Source: Rostratula benghalensis
Lineage: Eukaryota > Chordata > Aves > Charadriiformes > Rostratulidae
DNA length: 64,000 nucleotides
Direction: 5' to 3'
NCBI GenBank assembly: GCA_013399305.1
Contig: VXAI01000020.1
Location: 2,794,262 to 2,858,261, forward strand
Numbering within the stretch: position 1 is the first letter of the stretch; the number at the start of each line of letters is the position of its first letter. Below, one piece after another: positions 12,201-25,176 of this stretch. The position numbers and the translations under genes were made by a program. Under the pieces are notes generated by a model, which saw nothing but the letters and a program-made list of their open reading frames with translations, ran no database searches and was not told the origin of the DNA.

Positions 12201-13556
12201 CTGTGTACTCTAATGCTGTGTATTCTACCATAGACCTCTGATATAACAAAAAAAAAAGGGTTGTTTTGGGGTTTTTTTTTCATATCTGAATAGATATATT
12301 TGTAATCATGACAGAATTTATGCCAAAAAAAAAAAAGTTTTTGGTATCTGGATTTATGGCTGTAATAAATAAGATGAGGTGCTGGAATGATTTCTGCTTA
12401 ACAGAAAAGGTCGTTTAAAAATGCTATCATAAAGCTCACTCAGGAGAGCAATAATTTAACAATATTTATTTGTCCTTATGCCTTTGTATGAAGTCTTATG
12501 ATGTGAACTGTTAAATGGAAAATGTGGTAAGGAGGTGATAAATGTAGAAAGTCATCAACATCAGTATTAATGGAGCAGGAATAATGAAAAAAATCAAGTT
12601 GTTCTTATCATTATTTTGAAAAAAAAAACCAAACCCAACAACAAACATTTAACATTTGGGAAGGAAAAACAGGGAGAGTGAAAGAAGATGGTCATTTCAG
12701 GCTGTTGATTTCCAGGAAACACTGGCATTGTAATTACGTATAATTTTACACAATTACTTATACATGTGCGTGCATGCATGGGTTTTTTGTTATACAGAAC
12801 AAAGAGTCAGAGATGAACCAATCTGGAAAACAAAACAAGTTGAAAGCCCTATATTCAACATGGATCTTCAGACATGCAAGAACAGTTGTTTCTGCTTTGT
12901 CTTTCATTTTATGTTCCAGCCCTGGGCTGAGGGCAGAAAAATATAAATACTGTATGAAAGCTTGGGATGTTCCTGACCTTTTATTTTGACAAGCAAAAAT
13001 AAGAAAAACCAGAAGTCTACAAAGGGAAAGGTGTTGTAGGAGTTCATATTCAGCTATAATTTTAACTGTAGTGCAGTGAGGTACTAAAACATGTTTCTAA
13101 TGGGCTTTGTCAGATAGCCCTTGACAAATGTTGCTGCAGTGGCTACCTCCCCAGGTGCCTGTGTCGCCTTTCTGATGAAAGATGCCACTGGAGGGCAGAG
13201 TCTGGAAGGAAAGAACTGCTGCCAACGGCTCATGTGCTCCCAAGCCCTCATGTTTTCACTAAAATAAACAGTTAAGTAGATAGGTTTAAGCTGGAATGCC
13301 AGACTGCAATCTGGAGAAATATACTGTGTAGTTCAAGAAGTTATTGGCTTTGATGGATGTGACCATCACATCAAGATGGTCCTGCCTGTCTGCTATGGTC
13401 TAATGACTTATTTCTGTCTATGCTGTTGCAGCTGGAGCTCTAAACTTGTCAAAGTAATAAATAAATAAAACATATAGTAAAAGTTTAACTGCCTTGCAAG
13501 GTACAGCTGCTTCAAATTATAAGCCATCTCTCTAGCAATTTATCGTATACAAAATG
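12201..13556. other. Unique AT-rich non-coding DNA with simple runs
   Basis: No gene is seen. The stretch contains A10 and G4T9 runs (12248-12280), an A11 run (12319-12330), an A10-CC-AAA-CCC run (12619-12636) and a short AATA repeat (13456-13470). Opposing frames at 12594-12779, 12764-12946 and 12774-12989 have no recognisable content. Confidence 0.5.
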
Positions 13557-13990
13557 AATCATAGAATGGTTAAAGTTGGAATGGATCTTAAAGATCATTG
13601 AGTTCCAACCCCCCTGCAGGGGGCAGGGACACCAGGTTGCTCAAAGCCTCATCCAGTCTGGTCTTGAACACCTCAAGGAACGGGGCATCCACAACTTCTC
13701 TGGGCAACCTGTTCCAGGATTGCTGTGACCCAGGTGTAGGGTTTTGCATTTAGTCTGGTTGAACTTCATGAGGTTTACATGGGCCCACCTCGCAAGCCTG
13801 TCCAGGTCCATCTGGATGATATCTGGATGATATGATAGTGTGTCAACAGCGCCAGACAGCTTGGTGTCATTGGCAAACTTGCTGAGGATGCACTCTATCC
13901 CATTGTCCATGTCTCCAACAAAGTTTAGAGACCAGGATGTCATGCCGGACAGTGTCAAACCCAGGTAGATGAGGTCTGTTGCTCTCTATG
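13557..13990 (-). mobile_element. CR1 LINE with internal deletion
   Basis: This is a minus-strand CR1 copy. The plus strand starts with aatcatagaatggttaaagt and runs through the 3' region to gcaacctgttccag, ending at 13717. It then jumps directly to sequence equivalent to 4131 onward in the copy at 3395-4212, so about 550 bp present there are missing here. The minus frame 13641-13958 carries a clear CR1 ORF2 reverse-transcriptase stretch (FVGDMDNGIECILSKFANDT, then KLSGAVDTL and DLDRLARWAHVNLMKFNQTK). The catalytic FADD-type box reads FAND, one active-site aspartate replaced, so this enzyme would be dead even apart from its truncation. Weaker CR1 similarity (gtagatgaggtctgttgctc) runs on to about 13990. 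A tandem atctggatgat duplication lies near 13811-13832. Confidence 0.93.
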
Positions 13991-14953
13991 TAATGGATAT
14001 GTAGGTTGGCATTTACTCCTGCCATCCCTGTGTACATACATCACGTTTATTAGGACGCAGATGATAAAAAACCGATACTACACTACATTACTGACTACAA
14101 ATTTAATTATGAAAGTAGGCCGATTTGAGCTGCTGTCTTTTCATGAGAAGTCAACAGAGTTATAGGGAAGACTTTCTTATGCCACAAAGTATTTCAGAAA
14201 CAAGCCTCATTTTGTATCTTTATTGAAGAAAAATAATTCCAGTTCACCATTAAAGAGATGCTATGGAATTTTGGGTTTGCACATGAAATATTTCATATAG
14301 TTTTTGCATTATTCTGTAACAGAAAAAACTCCCAAACTTATTTTAAAAGCAAAACACTGAAATCTTTTATTCCAAAGCCATCAAAATGCAAAATTTCATC
14401 TTTGCTTCAACTTATTTCTGTGTTGTTTTTTGTGGGTTTTGTTGATTGTTTTTTTCCTGTGTACAACACTATCAGAGTTGGCCTAACTTCAGCAAATGTA
14501 TGGGCTTGATGCACAGCCTCTTAAGAACTGCTGAAAGCATCTATTTCTGGAGTAGCATTAACACAGCCAGATACAATCCATAGCTAAAATCTTGCAAGTA
14601 TATACACTGGCGTAAAATGCAAGACAGGGAGTGAAGTAACTTGGGAACTCTTCTTAGAATGAAATTCATGTAAATCAGAGCTCAGACAGACCGAGTCTAT
14701 CCTCTTGATAGGTGATTTCAAGCAAACTCTTAGAGAAAATGTCATGAAATACTCTTTCTCACCTGCTATAGTGTTAACAATAGATGTCCAATGACGTACA
14801 TGATCCTGACTGGTTTTAACGCATTACAGCTACCTCACATGGAATATATGATATGAAATTTACTCAGAATATTTGGTTTTCCTGGTCTTAAGTGGTTGTG
14901 CTGTTTCAGTAGCTCTCTATTAAGGATGGAAATAAATGCCATTAGATAGGAAT

Positions 14954-15000
14954 GATTAGGATTAAGATTGATATTCAGATTAAGATTAGAGATGTGATTG
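14954..15000 (+). repeat. Degenerate GATTAR hexamer array
   Basis: Eight consecutive in-phase hexamers read GATTAG, GATTAA, GATTGA, TATTCA, GATTAA, GATTAG, AGATGT, GATTGC. Six of the eight begin with GATT. This is a short, decayed tandem repeat. Confidence 0.8.
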
Positions 15001-16385
15001 CTCCTGAGCAAATTATTACAGGATGGATTTTTTGGCAAGGCTTCAGCTGGAGCACTATATCCAGGTTGAGGAGCACAATTATGAAAGCTAGAGACAAACT
15101 AAAGACAGTTCATGAGACAACGGAGGCAACAGAAGTATTGGCCAGAAGACTAAGAAACATGATGTATTTGGAAAAGATTTCGAGTTGGTTACTTGATAGA
15201 AGAGGAAACAGAGAAAGAAGGTTGCCTAACTGAAAAGAAAGTTGATACCTGTCTTCTGAGTCCACTATGGGTAAGATAAGATGTAATAAGCTTAACTTGC
15301 AGCAAATTAATTGCAGTCTTTTCATGGAATTATGGAATTTAATTGAAGAGATTTAGTTTAGAGATTAGGAAATACATTCCAATTAAGGAAATAAAGGTCT
15401 AAATGAATATGAGGACTGAAATAGATTGTAGGTTGCAGAATCTCTTGGAGTATCTTAAGAGCAGGACAGAAGGACATCTGTCTGCAGTATTTTAGTCCAT
15501 GGAATGAAGAATTGGAGGGGAAGATCTTCTGAGGTCCCTTCTGGAATGTATTCTGTGGTTTATGATCCTGGCTACAAACTATTCTGGAGCTGAAGAAACA
15601 CTGGAAAAACAGATGAACACACCCCCAAACCATCTGCAAAGTAATTCACTCCCCAAACCTTGCTGAATATATATACATTTCAAAACATTGCTGTGTTGTC
15701 ACTTTCTTCTGTGTTTGATTTGATTTTTACAGATTGCTGTGATCAAATTCTATTAACCACAAGTGCTGAGAAAACATTTTAAAGCTGCTACGCACAAATA
15801 CACCTTGAATGTGAATGGAAAAATTCACAAGAAATGCTATTTACACTAGAAGACTGAATCGTATGACAAACGCATCCATCCAGTGAACAAAAAGCCTAGG
15901 GACTGAGACTGCTACTTCTGATTACAAGGCATAAACAAGCTTCATGAAGAGCTTCTGGGCCCAAACATGGAAAGGAGCTACAATCTTCTCAGGGACCATT
16001 TGCACACGGAAACAAAAATAGTGGATAGATTTTTAAGAGCTTAATGAGTTAAATTTGTTTGCTATTATGTTCTTTTGGTTTGTAAGCTATTCCTCAATGT
16101 TCACTGTAACTAAAAACAATTGCTAATTAGAGAAAGGGGTTTGAGGGGTTATATCTTACAGAGGAGAGACAGTTTTATTGTGGCCAAATAAATGAGACCA
16201 TGGGAAGGAGGTCAATGAGGAGATCTTTCTCAAAATCCTGACTCCAAGCAAGTCCTCTTTTTTTCTCATCATCGTAATAAAACCTGAAAGCAATTCAGTC
16301 ACCATGCAGCAACGCACACCCTGGGAAATGCAACATGAAAAATGTGAACTAGGCTATGCTGGAGGTAGTGAGGCCCATAACTGTT

Positions 16386-16410
16386 AAAAAAAACCCCAAA
16401 ACCCTAAAAA
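16386..16410 (+). repeat. A8C4A4C3 low-complexity tract
   Basis: The run reads A8-CCCC-AAAA-CCC-T-A5. It is nearly the reverse complement of the G/T tract at 62674-62700, with the same run lengths, although the flanks are unrelated. Confidence 0.8.
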
Positions 16411-18900
16411 TCACAACAAAACACCTTGCATCCGGTAGACAGTGGTTGCTGTCTGCAGTTTGGTGGGGTGGGTCACTCCTCTCCACTCTCCCTCATCTGC
16501 TCTCCTGTCTGCCAGACAGCTTCTCTTTCTTGCCCTTATCCCAGAACTGATTGACAGGATTGTGACAACCAACATTGAAATGCAAGTGACTGAGGAAAAT
16601 TCACTGCTTTGCATTTTCTTTTTGCCTTTGACAACAGGGAGAGGAGAACATGCATTTACGAGTGCACATTGCTATTAGTAGAACAGAAAGACTCCGCTGG
16701 CCACTGCTAAGGCTCTGAGCAGGTGCTGATGACTATCTGACTTACAAAGATTTGTAATTTAGCTGTTATTTTTGACAGCCCTTCATGAACCGTAACTAAT
16801 TTGCAGTTGGGACAATGCTTGTAGGATGCTTTATATGTTGAACTTGCTCTACTTTTTATCATCTCACAATCGCAACTTATTCCAAGATAAATCAGAAGAT
16901 AATTGAGAATCAGGCCTGAAAGAGGTAATGATGTGAAGGCTTGAAGAGTCAGTCAGGAAAGTTCCTCTATTCAGTAACTTAGAAATACTGAAACAAATAG
17001 TCCAGTATGCAAAAGACCATCACCTCCTGACCTCAGCAAAATTAATAAGCCATTTGACTGATGTCCCCTGAGCCTGGGTACAAAAACTGGCTGCCTACTT
17101 CAGGTTCCTTGGTTTTTCCATTGAAGACAGATGGGGCCAGGAGACATGATTTTTTGGCACCCTTTATGTTAGAACCTGTTTTCTAGGTTTCTCAGGCTCT
17201 AGCTATTGCATTTGGGAGAACATTGATCACTGCCTTTGATGAACATGAGGAAGAATACAGATGCTGGAGCCAGAGAAGAGTTCTGTGAATTAGTAGCTTG
17301 AGGAAATTTCATGTGCTACGTATCTTGATCAAAGGGGTGGGTCACTTTGTGAGTACACTCTAAGAAGTAGTAATAGCAATTTTTATTTTAAGTCTCATGT
17401 GACTCATACTCCATTTCCAAAAAGATCAGTTCCTTAGTGAAATATTTTTAAATTCTCATGGAGTGGAGCTTAGGTCCTAGACATTGATCTAATGTAGCTG
17501 GAATGAAGGACATGTACTTTCATCACTCATGCAGTGTGTTTTCATATTTCCAACCACGTGCATTTGTACCAGGTATTTTCCCAGTTTTTTCTGTTTTGGT
17601 GCTGCCGGTGTTAGCCTTGCTATCAGTAGTAAATAATGTCATTATGGTGTTAAAAGAAAGGAAAAAAAGAAAAAGACTTCCCAGGAAGAAACAATACATT
17701 TTTAAAGACTATTATGACCCCCTGCTTCCAAAGACACATGTGAACCTTGCTTGTTGTTCTTTAAAAAAGAGTGCATATGCATGAGAGTGAGAAAGGTAGA
17801 GGGAAATAAGTACCTTTCTGTGCCCTAACTTGGGAGTTTTGGTTGGCCTCCAGAGTCCTCTGTGGTAACTGATCAAGGTCACTTTCTTTGCATTCAGCTC
17901 ACATCACCACCTCAGAACTCTTTGAGGAGCCATTCCCCACTGCTCTCACTCACTTCATGGCATCCAGTTGCCCTGTGATTCTGGGTGGGATGGACAGAGA
18001 CTCCTCTTAGGGGGAGTGGGCAGCCCTGAGCGCAAGCTGAACTTTATGGCTTTCTGGACACAATTTTAAAACAAAACACTATCTACACCTTACATGTCTT
18101 TACAGCACAGATTTTTATGTACTTAACAGCCCCAAAGGCAGTTCAAAATCTATATGGAGACCACAGTCAGCACAATCTCTGAATTATTATTCTGCCTGTT
18201 TTGCTTATTAAGAACAGACCTTAGTGACTGAACTCATTATTATACAGTGCAGGCAAAACAGCTTATGTTGTGTCAAAGCAGTGAGCACTTTCCTCAGTAT
18301 CAAAAGAAAATTAGTTTTGCAACACTGACCAAGACAACTGATGAACCACTCTTCTGCAACATTTGCAATTTACAGAACCACAAACTGGCACTTCTCCATG
18401 TAGCGATCATTTGCTATACAGTATACATTAGGAAAAAATTGTAAAAGTCTTCACTTTCTCTATAGGTGAGGTAAAAGGGAAAAATAAGTAAGGTGAATTT
18501 TTTATGACTCTCATATCATTCATGTTTCTGCAGAATGACACTGGTGATTATTGAGTTCTTTTAGTTTGCGTTGCCTATAAAGAGTCACTGCCAAGATGAG
18601 GTTCAGTGCTTGTTTGTATTTTCTTATAATAAAACAAAGCATCATTTCTGGTTTTGGAGTGGTTATTAAAACATCTCCTCTGGACATGGCTATTCTAGTT
18701 TTGGTTCCCTGTGCTGTTACTTGAGGTAGTGATGGGTGCCATGTTGGGCTTAACAAAAGCAGACCATACATCATCATAACAAGCTGACACAAGATAGCGT
18801 TGGATGAAGGACCTTTTCAAACATGATGCCTCCCAAGACACCCACTGATAGCTGAGACAGCAGAGATTTAATCTGACATAAAGCAATTGGACAGCAACTG

Positions 18901-18934
18901 GTTTGTGTGTGTGCGTGTCTGTGTATGCATGTGC
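18901..18934 (+). repeat. Imperfect (GT)n microsatellite
   Basis: An interrupted GT dinucleotide repeat with C and A substitutions. Confidence 0.8.
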
Positions 18935-21246
18935 AGTGCTATGAGATGTCACAAACTTCTATTTTATAACTCAGCCATAAACATTTGCTCTAGGCAAAAC
19001 ACAGCACACACTGTTCCATCCAGGGAGCAATTTTTGTTTAAACAAATTAAAAAAATATCAATTTGCTCTTTTTTGAATTTATGAGTGCCAATATTTTCTG
19101 TTCTACCATCTACCATGTTTCTACCATCCACCCACACCTCCCTGCAAGTGACTCAGTAGGGATTTGATTTATTGGTACTAATTTGGCAAATGATTAGTTT
19201 GTAACACTGAGTAATGGCTCTGTAATTCTTTTTGGGGAAGTGGTAGCAGTATAGTTGCCAGAACAGAGAAATAGTTAATGTGAGAGCAGAGTGCTTGTCT
19301 GTGACAGTACAAGGTTTCCTAAGACTGTGTGATCTCCCCTTTGTTTTTCCCTGTACAGAGATCAACAGCTTAATTACTGTCTGGAAAATTCTCTCTTGGT
19401 CCTGGAAATGTCATGGTAGCAAACGGACCCCAACAACATGGGTTTTCCTACTCCTCGCATTTACAAACTTGTCTGGATTTACTATGCCAGCATATTTGGG
19501 TTTGTTAACTGGAGGAGCAGAATTACCTCAGGCAGTTTACATTTTCCTGCCTTTTCTTCAAACACTGGATACAGAACTAGCTGCATTCCAGCAAGAAATG
19601 GGTGAAGATCTGTATTGTGAAAGTGGAAACAGAATGACAGCAGGAGCTCACAAAACAAAGAAAATATAGGCTTGGAAACCCCCTGATACTCGTCCCTTGG
19701 TCCTTACTGGTACTTGGGTTGAGACTGTGGCAGCAGAGAACAGTCATGTCTGTCCTACCAAACTCCCTAGTCCTGCCTTCCAAACTGGGACACCGAGGCT
19801 TCACTGAAGCTGGCAGTCCCACTCATTAACAATTTTCCTCCTGTAGGAAGCGAGCAATGCTGTTAAGGATATGCTGATGAATAATTGAGAGGTCTGATTT
19901 CCTTTGGGCCAGCCTGATGTGGGGTAGTGTAGGATGCCACAAGCAAAAAGGGGTGAAATTTTTCCCCCTCAAAAGGCATGAGAGTGGAGTGAAGCTCTGT
20001 CCTGGAGGACTACTGTGGGCCATCTCCCTTTCAGTTCAGAGCTCTGTGGTTCACTGAAGGCTGTGGCTGCTCCCCGAGGTGTTGTATTTGTGAATATGCA
20101 TGATGAATACCTTGGCATCAGTTTTCACCTGGGAAGGATGCTATTTAGTGCAGATTTCTGAATGTACAGTTCTGTAAAGTTGTAATATTTGAAGCCCTTT
20201 GAATCTCAGACACGGAGACACTAAAAATTCCTCACAATTTCCTTTTATTATCTCCCCCTTTTCAGTTTAAAATATCTCCACAATGTGTAGGGTAAAAAAT
20301 GATTTGTGAGGCTCAGGTACTTATTAAAAGCTGTGACATTCCTTGCAGACTTTGTGAAACTCCTCTGAAAGGTATCTCTTCTTGGGTGGTGAGACCTCCT
20401 TCCTGGAAGAGGTCCTGGCTTCCTCAGTACCAAACCCAGCACAAGGAGCATCTCTGCACGCACATCTTTGCACACATACCTGCCAGAGCACAGCAGTTGA
20501 AAGGGGACTTTCTGTACAGTCCTCTCTGCCTTGCACTGCATGGGAAAGAGAGCACGAGGGCCTGTATTACTCATGGACTTCACAAACACAACAATGTTAA
20601 AATAAACCTTAAATTGCTGTGAAGCCTGCAAACACTGATACAGATGATGGACAGGAAACTTCAGAGAAGTTGCCTTTGTTTGCTATAGTCTTTGAATTTT
20701 TGCTGATCATAATCGGTTTCATAGACTGCAACTAGAAAGGGATTACTTCTTTTGCTCTGGAATTTAAGGATGAGCATATTTGTTCAGAGGATAGACGAGA
20801 CCAAATTAGATCATGCTACTGGGGCATAATAAATTCACAATAATTGCAAGCTAGTGTTCCTTAATTCTTCAGACACCATCATCTGTAAATATTCTGATCC
20901 TTTCATAGTTAGCTCATTTGTGCTTTTGTCCTTATTGAATTAACTGTTGTCTTTTCTTTCATGCTGTCTCCCGAGGGAAACCCCTTTTAAATCTTTTTGG
21001 TTTAATTCCATTAATTGGCATATTGTCTGGTCTTATGTTTCTCCTCCTGGGTCTTGAACTTATGTTCCCTCCATTCTTAAACTCCTTAGCTATATTTCTG
21101 CAGCTTTGACTGACAACTTGCTTGATCAGAGGACAAAGCATGTGCTTTCTTATCTTTTACTTCCAGGCTAATGTTTAACAATGTAGTCAGTTTATCAGTC
21201 AATTTGTTAAGCCAGGGGGAGAGTTCTCTGTTCCGAAGTCATCACA

Positions 21247-21328
21247 AAAATCAATAATAATCAATTAATTCATTCTAGGCTACATTAAATTATTATTAAC
21301 TATAATAATTAAAAATAAATAATTTAAA
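21247..21328. repeat. AT-rich low-complexity stretch
   Basis: About 80 bp made almost only of A and T with recurring AATAAT and TTAATT words. There is no clear repeating unit. Confidence 0.7.
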
Positions 21329-22094
21329 GGTCCTCAAGCCTTTACTGATTTATGGATAGTTCTTGCTTTTGCCCTTTGCTAGCAACTTGCACATTTTCAA
21401 TCCTTCTTCAGTCACACTAATGAAGGCAGCAACTAAATCATACAGCCTTCTCAGAATAAAAAATCAGAGGGTGAAAGTTTTGCTTTCAGCTTTCAGCTTC
21501 ACAACTTCCTCCTCATGTTAGCAAGAGAACGTGTGTGCAGAAAGTAAGCAGCATGAAGGCAAAAAGGAAGAAGTTTTACTGAGGCATTATTGCAGTAGCA
21601 AGAAAAATGGGTTGAAAAACTAAGACCTAATACTACTCCTAGTCAATACATTTTATGGCTATAATAAACTGAATTAATGATACATTGAAAACATTTTGTT
21701 ATTGCTTTTTTACAGGATACAAAAAAACCCCATGCAATAACTTTACTGTAAGTTACTCATAGGAACTATATCAAGGTCTAGTCTTGAGTATACCTCCAAC
21801 CAAAGTATATCATCAACCAAATGAAAGAAAAGTAGGACAGAAAGGCATCCAAAGCAGTGCTGAGGTTAAGCAAAAGCAGAATGATCACATCCCTCCCAAA
21901 CATGTCCACCCTAGTCTCCTTTATATAAAAAAGTCCCTGATCTTGCCCAGATTATAAAGTGCGATTTTCAAGGGTAGGAAGAACTGGTTTCCTTAGGACC
22001 CAGGAAGATCCTGATATGAAAGTCAACACTCTAAACATCATGCAGTCTTGCTTTATATGTGCTCCTTGTTATAGAACAGGACTCTAACAAATGC

Positions 22095-22138
22095 TTATAT
22101 ATATAAAAATATGTATATGTCTGTATATAAATATATGT
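22095..22138. repeat. TA-rich microsatellite-like stretch
   Basis: Imperfect TATA and TATG repeats, beginning with a perfect TATATATATA run. Confidence 0.7.
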
Positions 22139-23930
22139 GAGGAGGCTGCAGCTGTTTAAGTAAGTTCTGAAGAAGTGAGAACTATTCACATCATGGCTCA
22201 CAGAAATAATGATCTCTCATTTAATCAGTAAAGACCACATTCAGATCTTTCCTTAGGCTAACTCTTTTTCAAGGCCTGAGGAAAGGATGACTGAAAATCC
22301 ATGTAAACTGCTGACAGTTTAATTCCCCCAAAATCAAAGGGGATTTTGCTATTATAAGACTTCAGGGTATGGCCACTAGCTGTATGCATCCATTCAAATT
22401 TAATGAAAAAGAAAATGCATACTTCACCATATTTCACTTTAGAGGTGTTTCATTGCTAGAAGTGGCATAAGACCCACCTGGCTTAGCTCTTGCATTTGTT
22501 TGTTCACAGTGCCCAGATGGTAGCATCTAGATTACAAACAGCAGACATCCTGAGGAGAGTATGAGCTGCTCAGCCTTGTCAAAAGTTCTGTGTTTAACTT
22601 GGATCCCATAATGACACAACCTAAATAAATGATCACAAGTAGTGTTGCTTAGCTTTGCACAAAGCAGAGAAGACTTCAACACATTCTTTTCAGCTGCTAT
22701 TCTTCTTACCTAACCCTCTGAAAGTACTGATTCATAACTTTTGTTGTTATGCCTATGGGCACATAGAACACTATCAGTTTTAAATGAGGGACTGCCAAAC
22801 TTCAGAAATTAATCTAGTCTCTGCTCCAGAACTACTTCAAGGTGAGAGTGCATATTTAAAAATGTAGTTTGAAAACTTGAGGGAAGAGACATCCTGGCTG
22901 ATTTTGTCTGTATGTCCTTGTTATTATTACAACATTTGCCCTAAATGCTTTTCATGAGTCTCATCATAAAACTTGTTCAAGTTTTTCATCAGTACTGCCT
23001 CTGCTAGCAGGCTATGTGTGAATTTTAGTGCTCTTCTCTTTACACATCTTGTCATTTCTTCTCTGAATACATCCCTTGTCAGTTTACCTGTACCTGTGAT
23101 GACACATTAAGTTAAGCAGATCCTTTTTTATTATCAAGAGCTCTTCATATGGGTATTTCTTCATATATGATGCACAGAAAGACTAGCTGAGTGAGAAACT
23201 TGAACTGAGTAAGACTTCCCATGAAAACTCCACCTGCCTAGCCTTTTAAGGGAGAGTTAACATTTTCTCATATAAAAGCCAGAATTTTGTGCCATAATAG
23301 GGCATCTGTATATTTTTCACTCTCAGCTTTCCAAGATAGCCAGCTTCATGAGGGGAGGTTTTAGATACCAGACAGTGCTGGACCCCCAGAAATGTTGTAC
23401 TGATTTCAGTGTCTTAAGATTTAAGTTTGTTTTGCCTAAATTTTCTGTGCCTGGTGCATGCTGATCACCAAGGGAACCAGAGGAGCTTGATGGAGATCGG
23501 TGTGCAGGCAAGCAGTGACATTCTGGAGGGTGGTTTTTCAGCATGCCAAGAAAAATAACACACAGCTTGTAACCACAGCCAAGCATAACACAATTTCACA
23601 CATCTATTGGCACAGGCAATAGACAGTTCCTGTAACAAGACTTTTCAAGATGGAGAACCATTTCAAGACCAGGGTTTCTTACACTAATGTGCCATGCTTT
23701 TAGTATATATGTGCTGCCAGGAAGGCTAACAGAGGTACTATGCATACAATTCACTTGATCTTTCTAAATGCCAGCCCTGTCCCCATAAATGAAGCAGTCA
23801 GTTGCCCTAATATTAGTGGCAAATTTCAGTGAATGAGAAATCCTCATATTCAAATAATCTACTAGATCGTACCTAGTATGAATTTGACTAGACTAATTTA
23901 TGGGGTCATCTCTTAGATGACTATTATGTC

Positions 23931-23955
23931 AATGGTTACTCTTAGAGTAACCATT
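23931..23955. repeat. 25-bp perfect palindrome
   Basis: Twelve-base arms (aatggttactct and agagtaaccatt) match perfectly around a single central T. The flanks are not symmetrical. It could be a short hairpin, a dimeric protein-binding site or a small inverted duplication. No gene lies nearby. Confidence 0.9.
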
Positions 23956-24813
23956 ATGGATATTGCACCTTTGTATGGTCCAGCTGCATTCCCCGTGAAC
24001 TGGAGGCTTCAGTCAGTTTGGTGGTGTCCGTGAAACCTGATCCTTAAGCCAGTTAAATAACAACAAAAGCAACTGTGTAATTCAGACCAGAGAGATAGAA
24101 CAGCAGGCCACAGAAGATGTAGATGTCAGAAAAAAGGCTTCGTCTACCAAAAAAGAAAAATAAAAAGCTCCACTTTTTCTGATTCATGAGCAGCTAGACC
24201 AATTGGAGAACAAAAAAAACCCTACACAACTTTCTAGTGGTTTTAAGGCAAGCAATCATATGAGCACAAGTGGTCCTTTTTCAGAGCAACATCCACTAAA
24301 GCCAAAGTGCTTGAGTGGCAAATCAGGACTTAGCTCACAGCATTCACACAGAAGGCAGAAAGCTGGGTTATACAGAGCTTTGTACCACTGCCAGTAAAAG
24401 ATGCATTATTCTGAAAGAAATATTTCAACAGATACAGCTCTATTTTGACCCTAGTGATAACAGTATGATGGTATTTCATACTTGTGCAGCTTATTTTCCT
24501 TCCTTTAACAGAAAAGTTACATGAGTTTCAAGATTTCTTTTAGCAACCTCTTGGTCACACCCTATCAGGGGCATCTAAATTACCGTGGTATTTCGATGTG
24601 TTTCTACTCGCTAGCTAAGCCCTGGCATCACTGTGACTTTAGAGGGTCCCAGCTTTGCTATAACATATTATAATTATGTAAAACTTTACAAAAGATATCT
24701 GTATTTTGCAGCTCTTCCATCTGAAAATACCAAAGACCATGCAGAAGTCAGCCTTAGCTACTCCTGCTTTATCCAATTATTCACATCCCTGTTAGGATAC
24801 CTTCAGTTTTATC

Positions 24814-24971
24814 TTTTTTTTTTTTTTTTTCCATTGCTCAAGTTCCCTTTGCAAATGCCATGAAGACTGAAGTTGTTCAAGGCAATTAATATAATTTATT
24901 CAGTGTAGAGTTATGCTTCAGATACAAACACAGATGCCTAAAAAGCGCCTTTTTTAAAAAAAAAAAAAAAA
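24814..24971. repeat. T17 and A16 homopolymer pair
   Basis: A T17 run at 24814-24830 and an A16 run at 24956-24971, itself preceded by T6, lie about 125 bp apart in opposite sense. The segment between shows no recognised element. Confidence 0.85.
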
Positions 24972-25150
24972 TAGATCCATTTCTTCTTATGTAATTCTCA
25001 ATAATTTTAATAGCATTTCAAAACATTTCAAAATTTGGTACTCTAGTCCAAATTTGTGGGGGTTCAGAGTCGTATACAGCTAACCCCTAAACATGCCACG
25101 TGGAACGTCATTGGAGGGCCCCTTCAGATTCTGAAGTTTTTGATGGGTTG

Positions 25151-25176
25151 TTTTTGGTTTTTTTTTTGGGGGGGGG
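25151..25176 (+). repeat. T-run followed by G9
   Basis: The run reads T5-GG-T10-G9. Such tracts are prone to length variation and sequencing error. The 153-codon minus frame that crosses it is therefore unreliable. Confidence 0.85.

Noticed and set aside
19280..19669. 129-codon plus-strand frame
   Set aside because: I considered a membrane-like protein because of hydrophobic stretches, but saw no family motif and no support from neighbouring exons.
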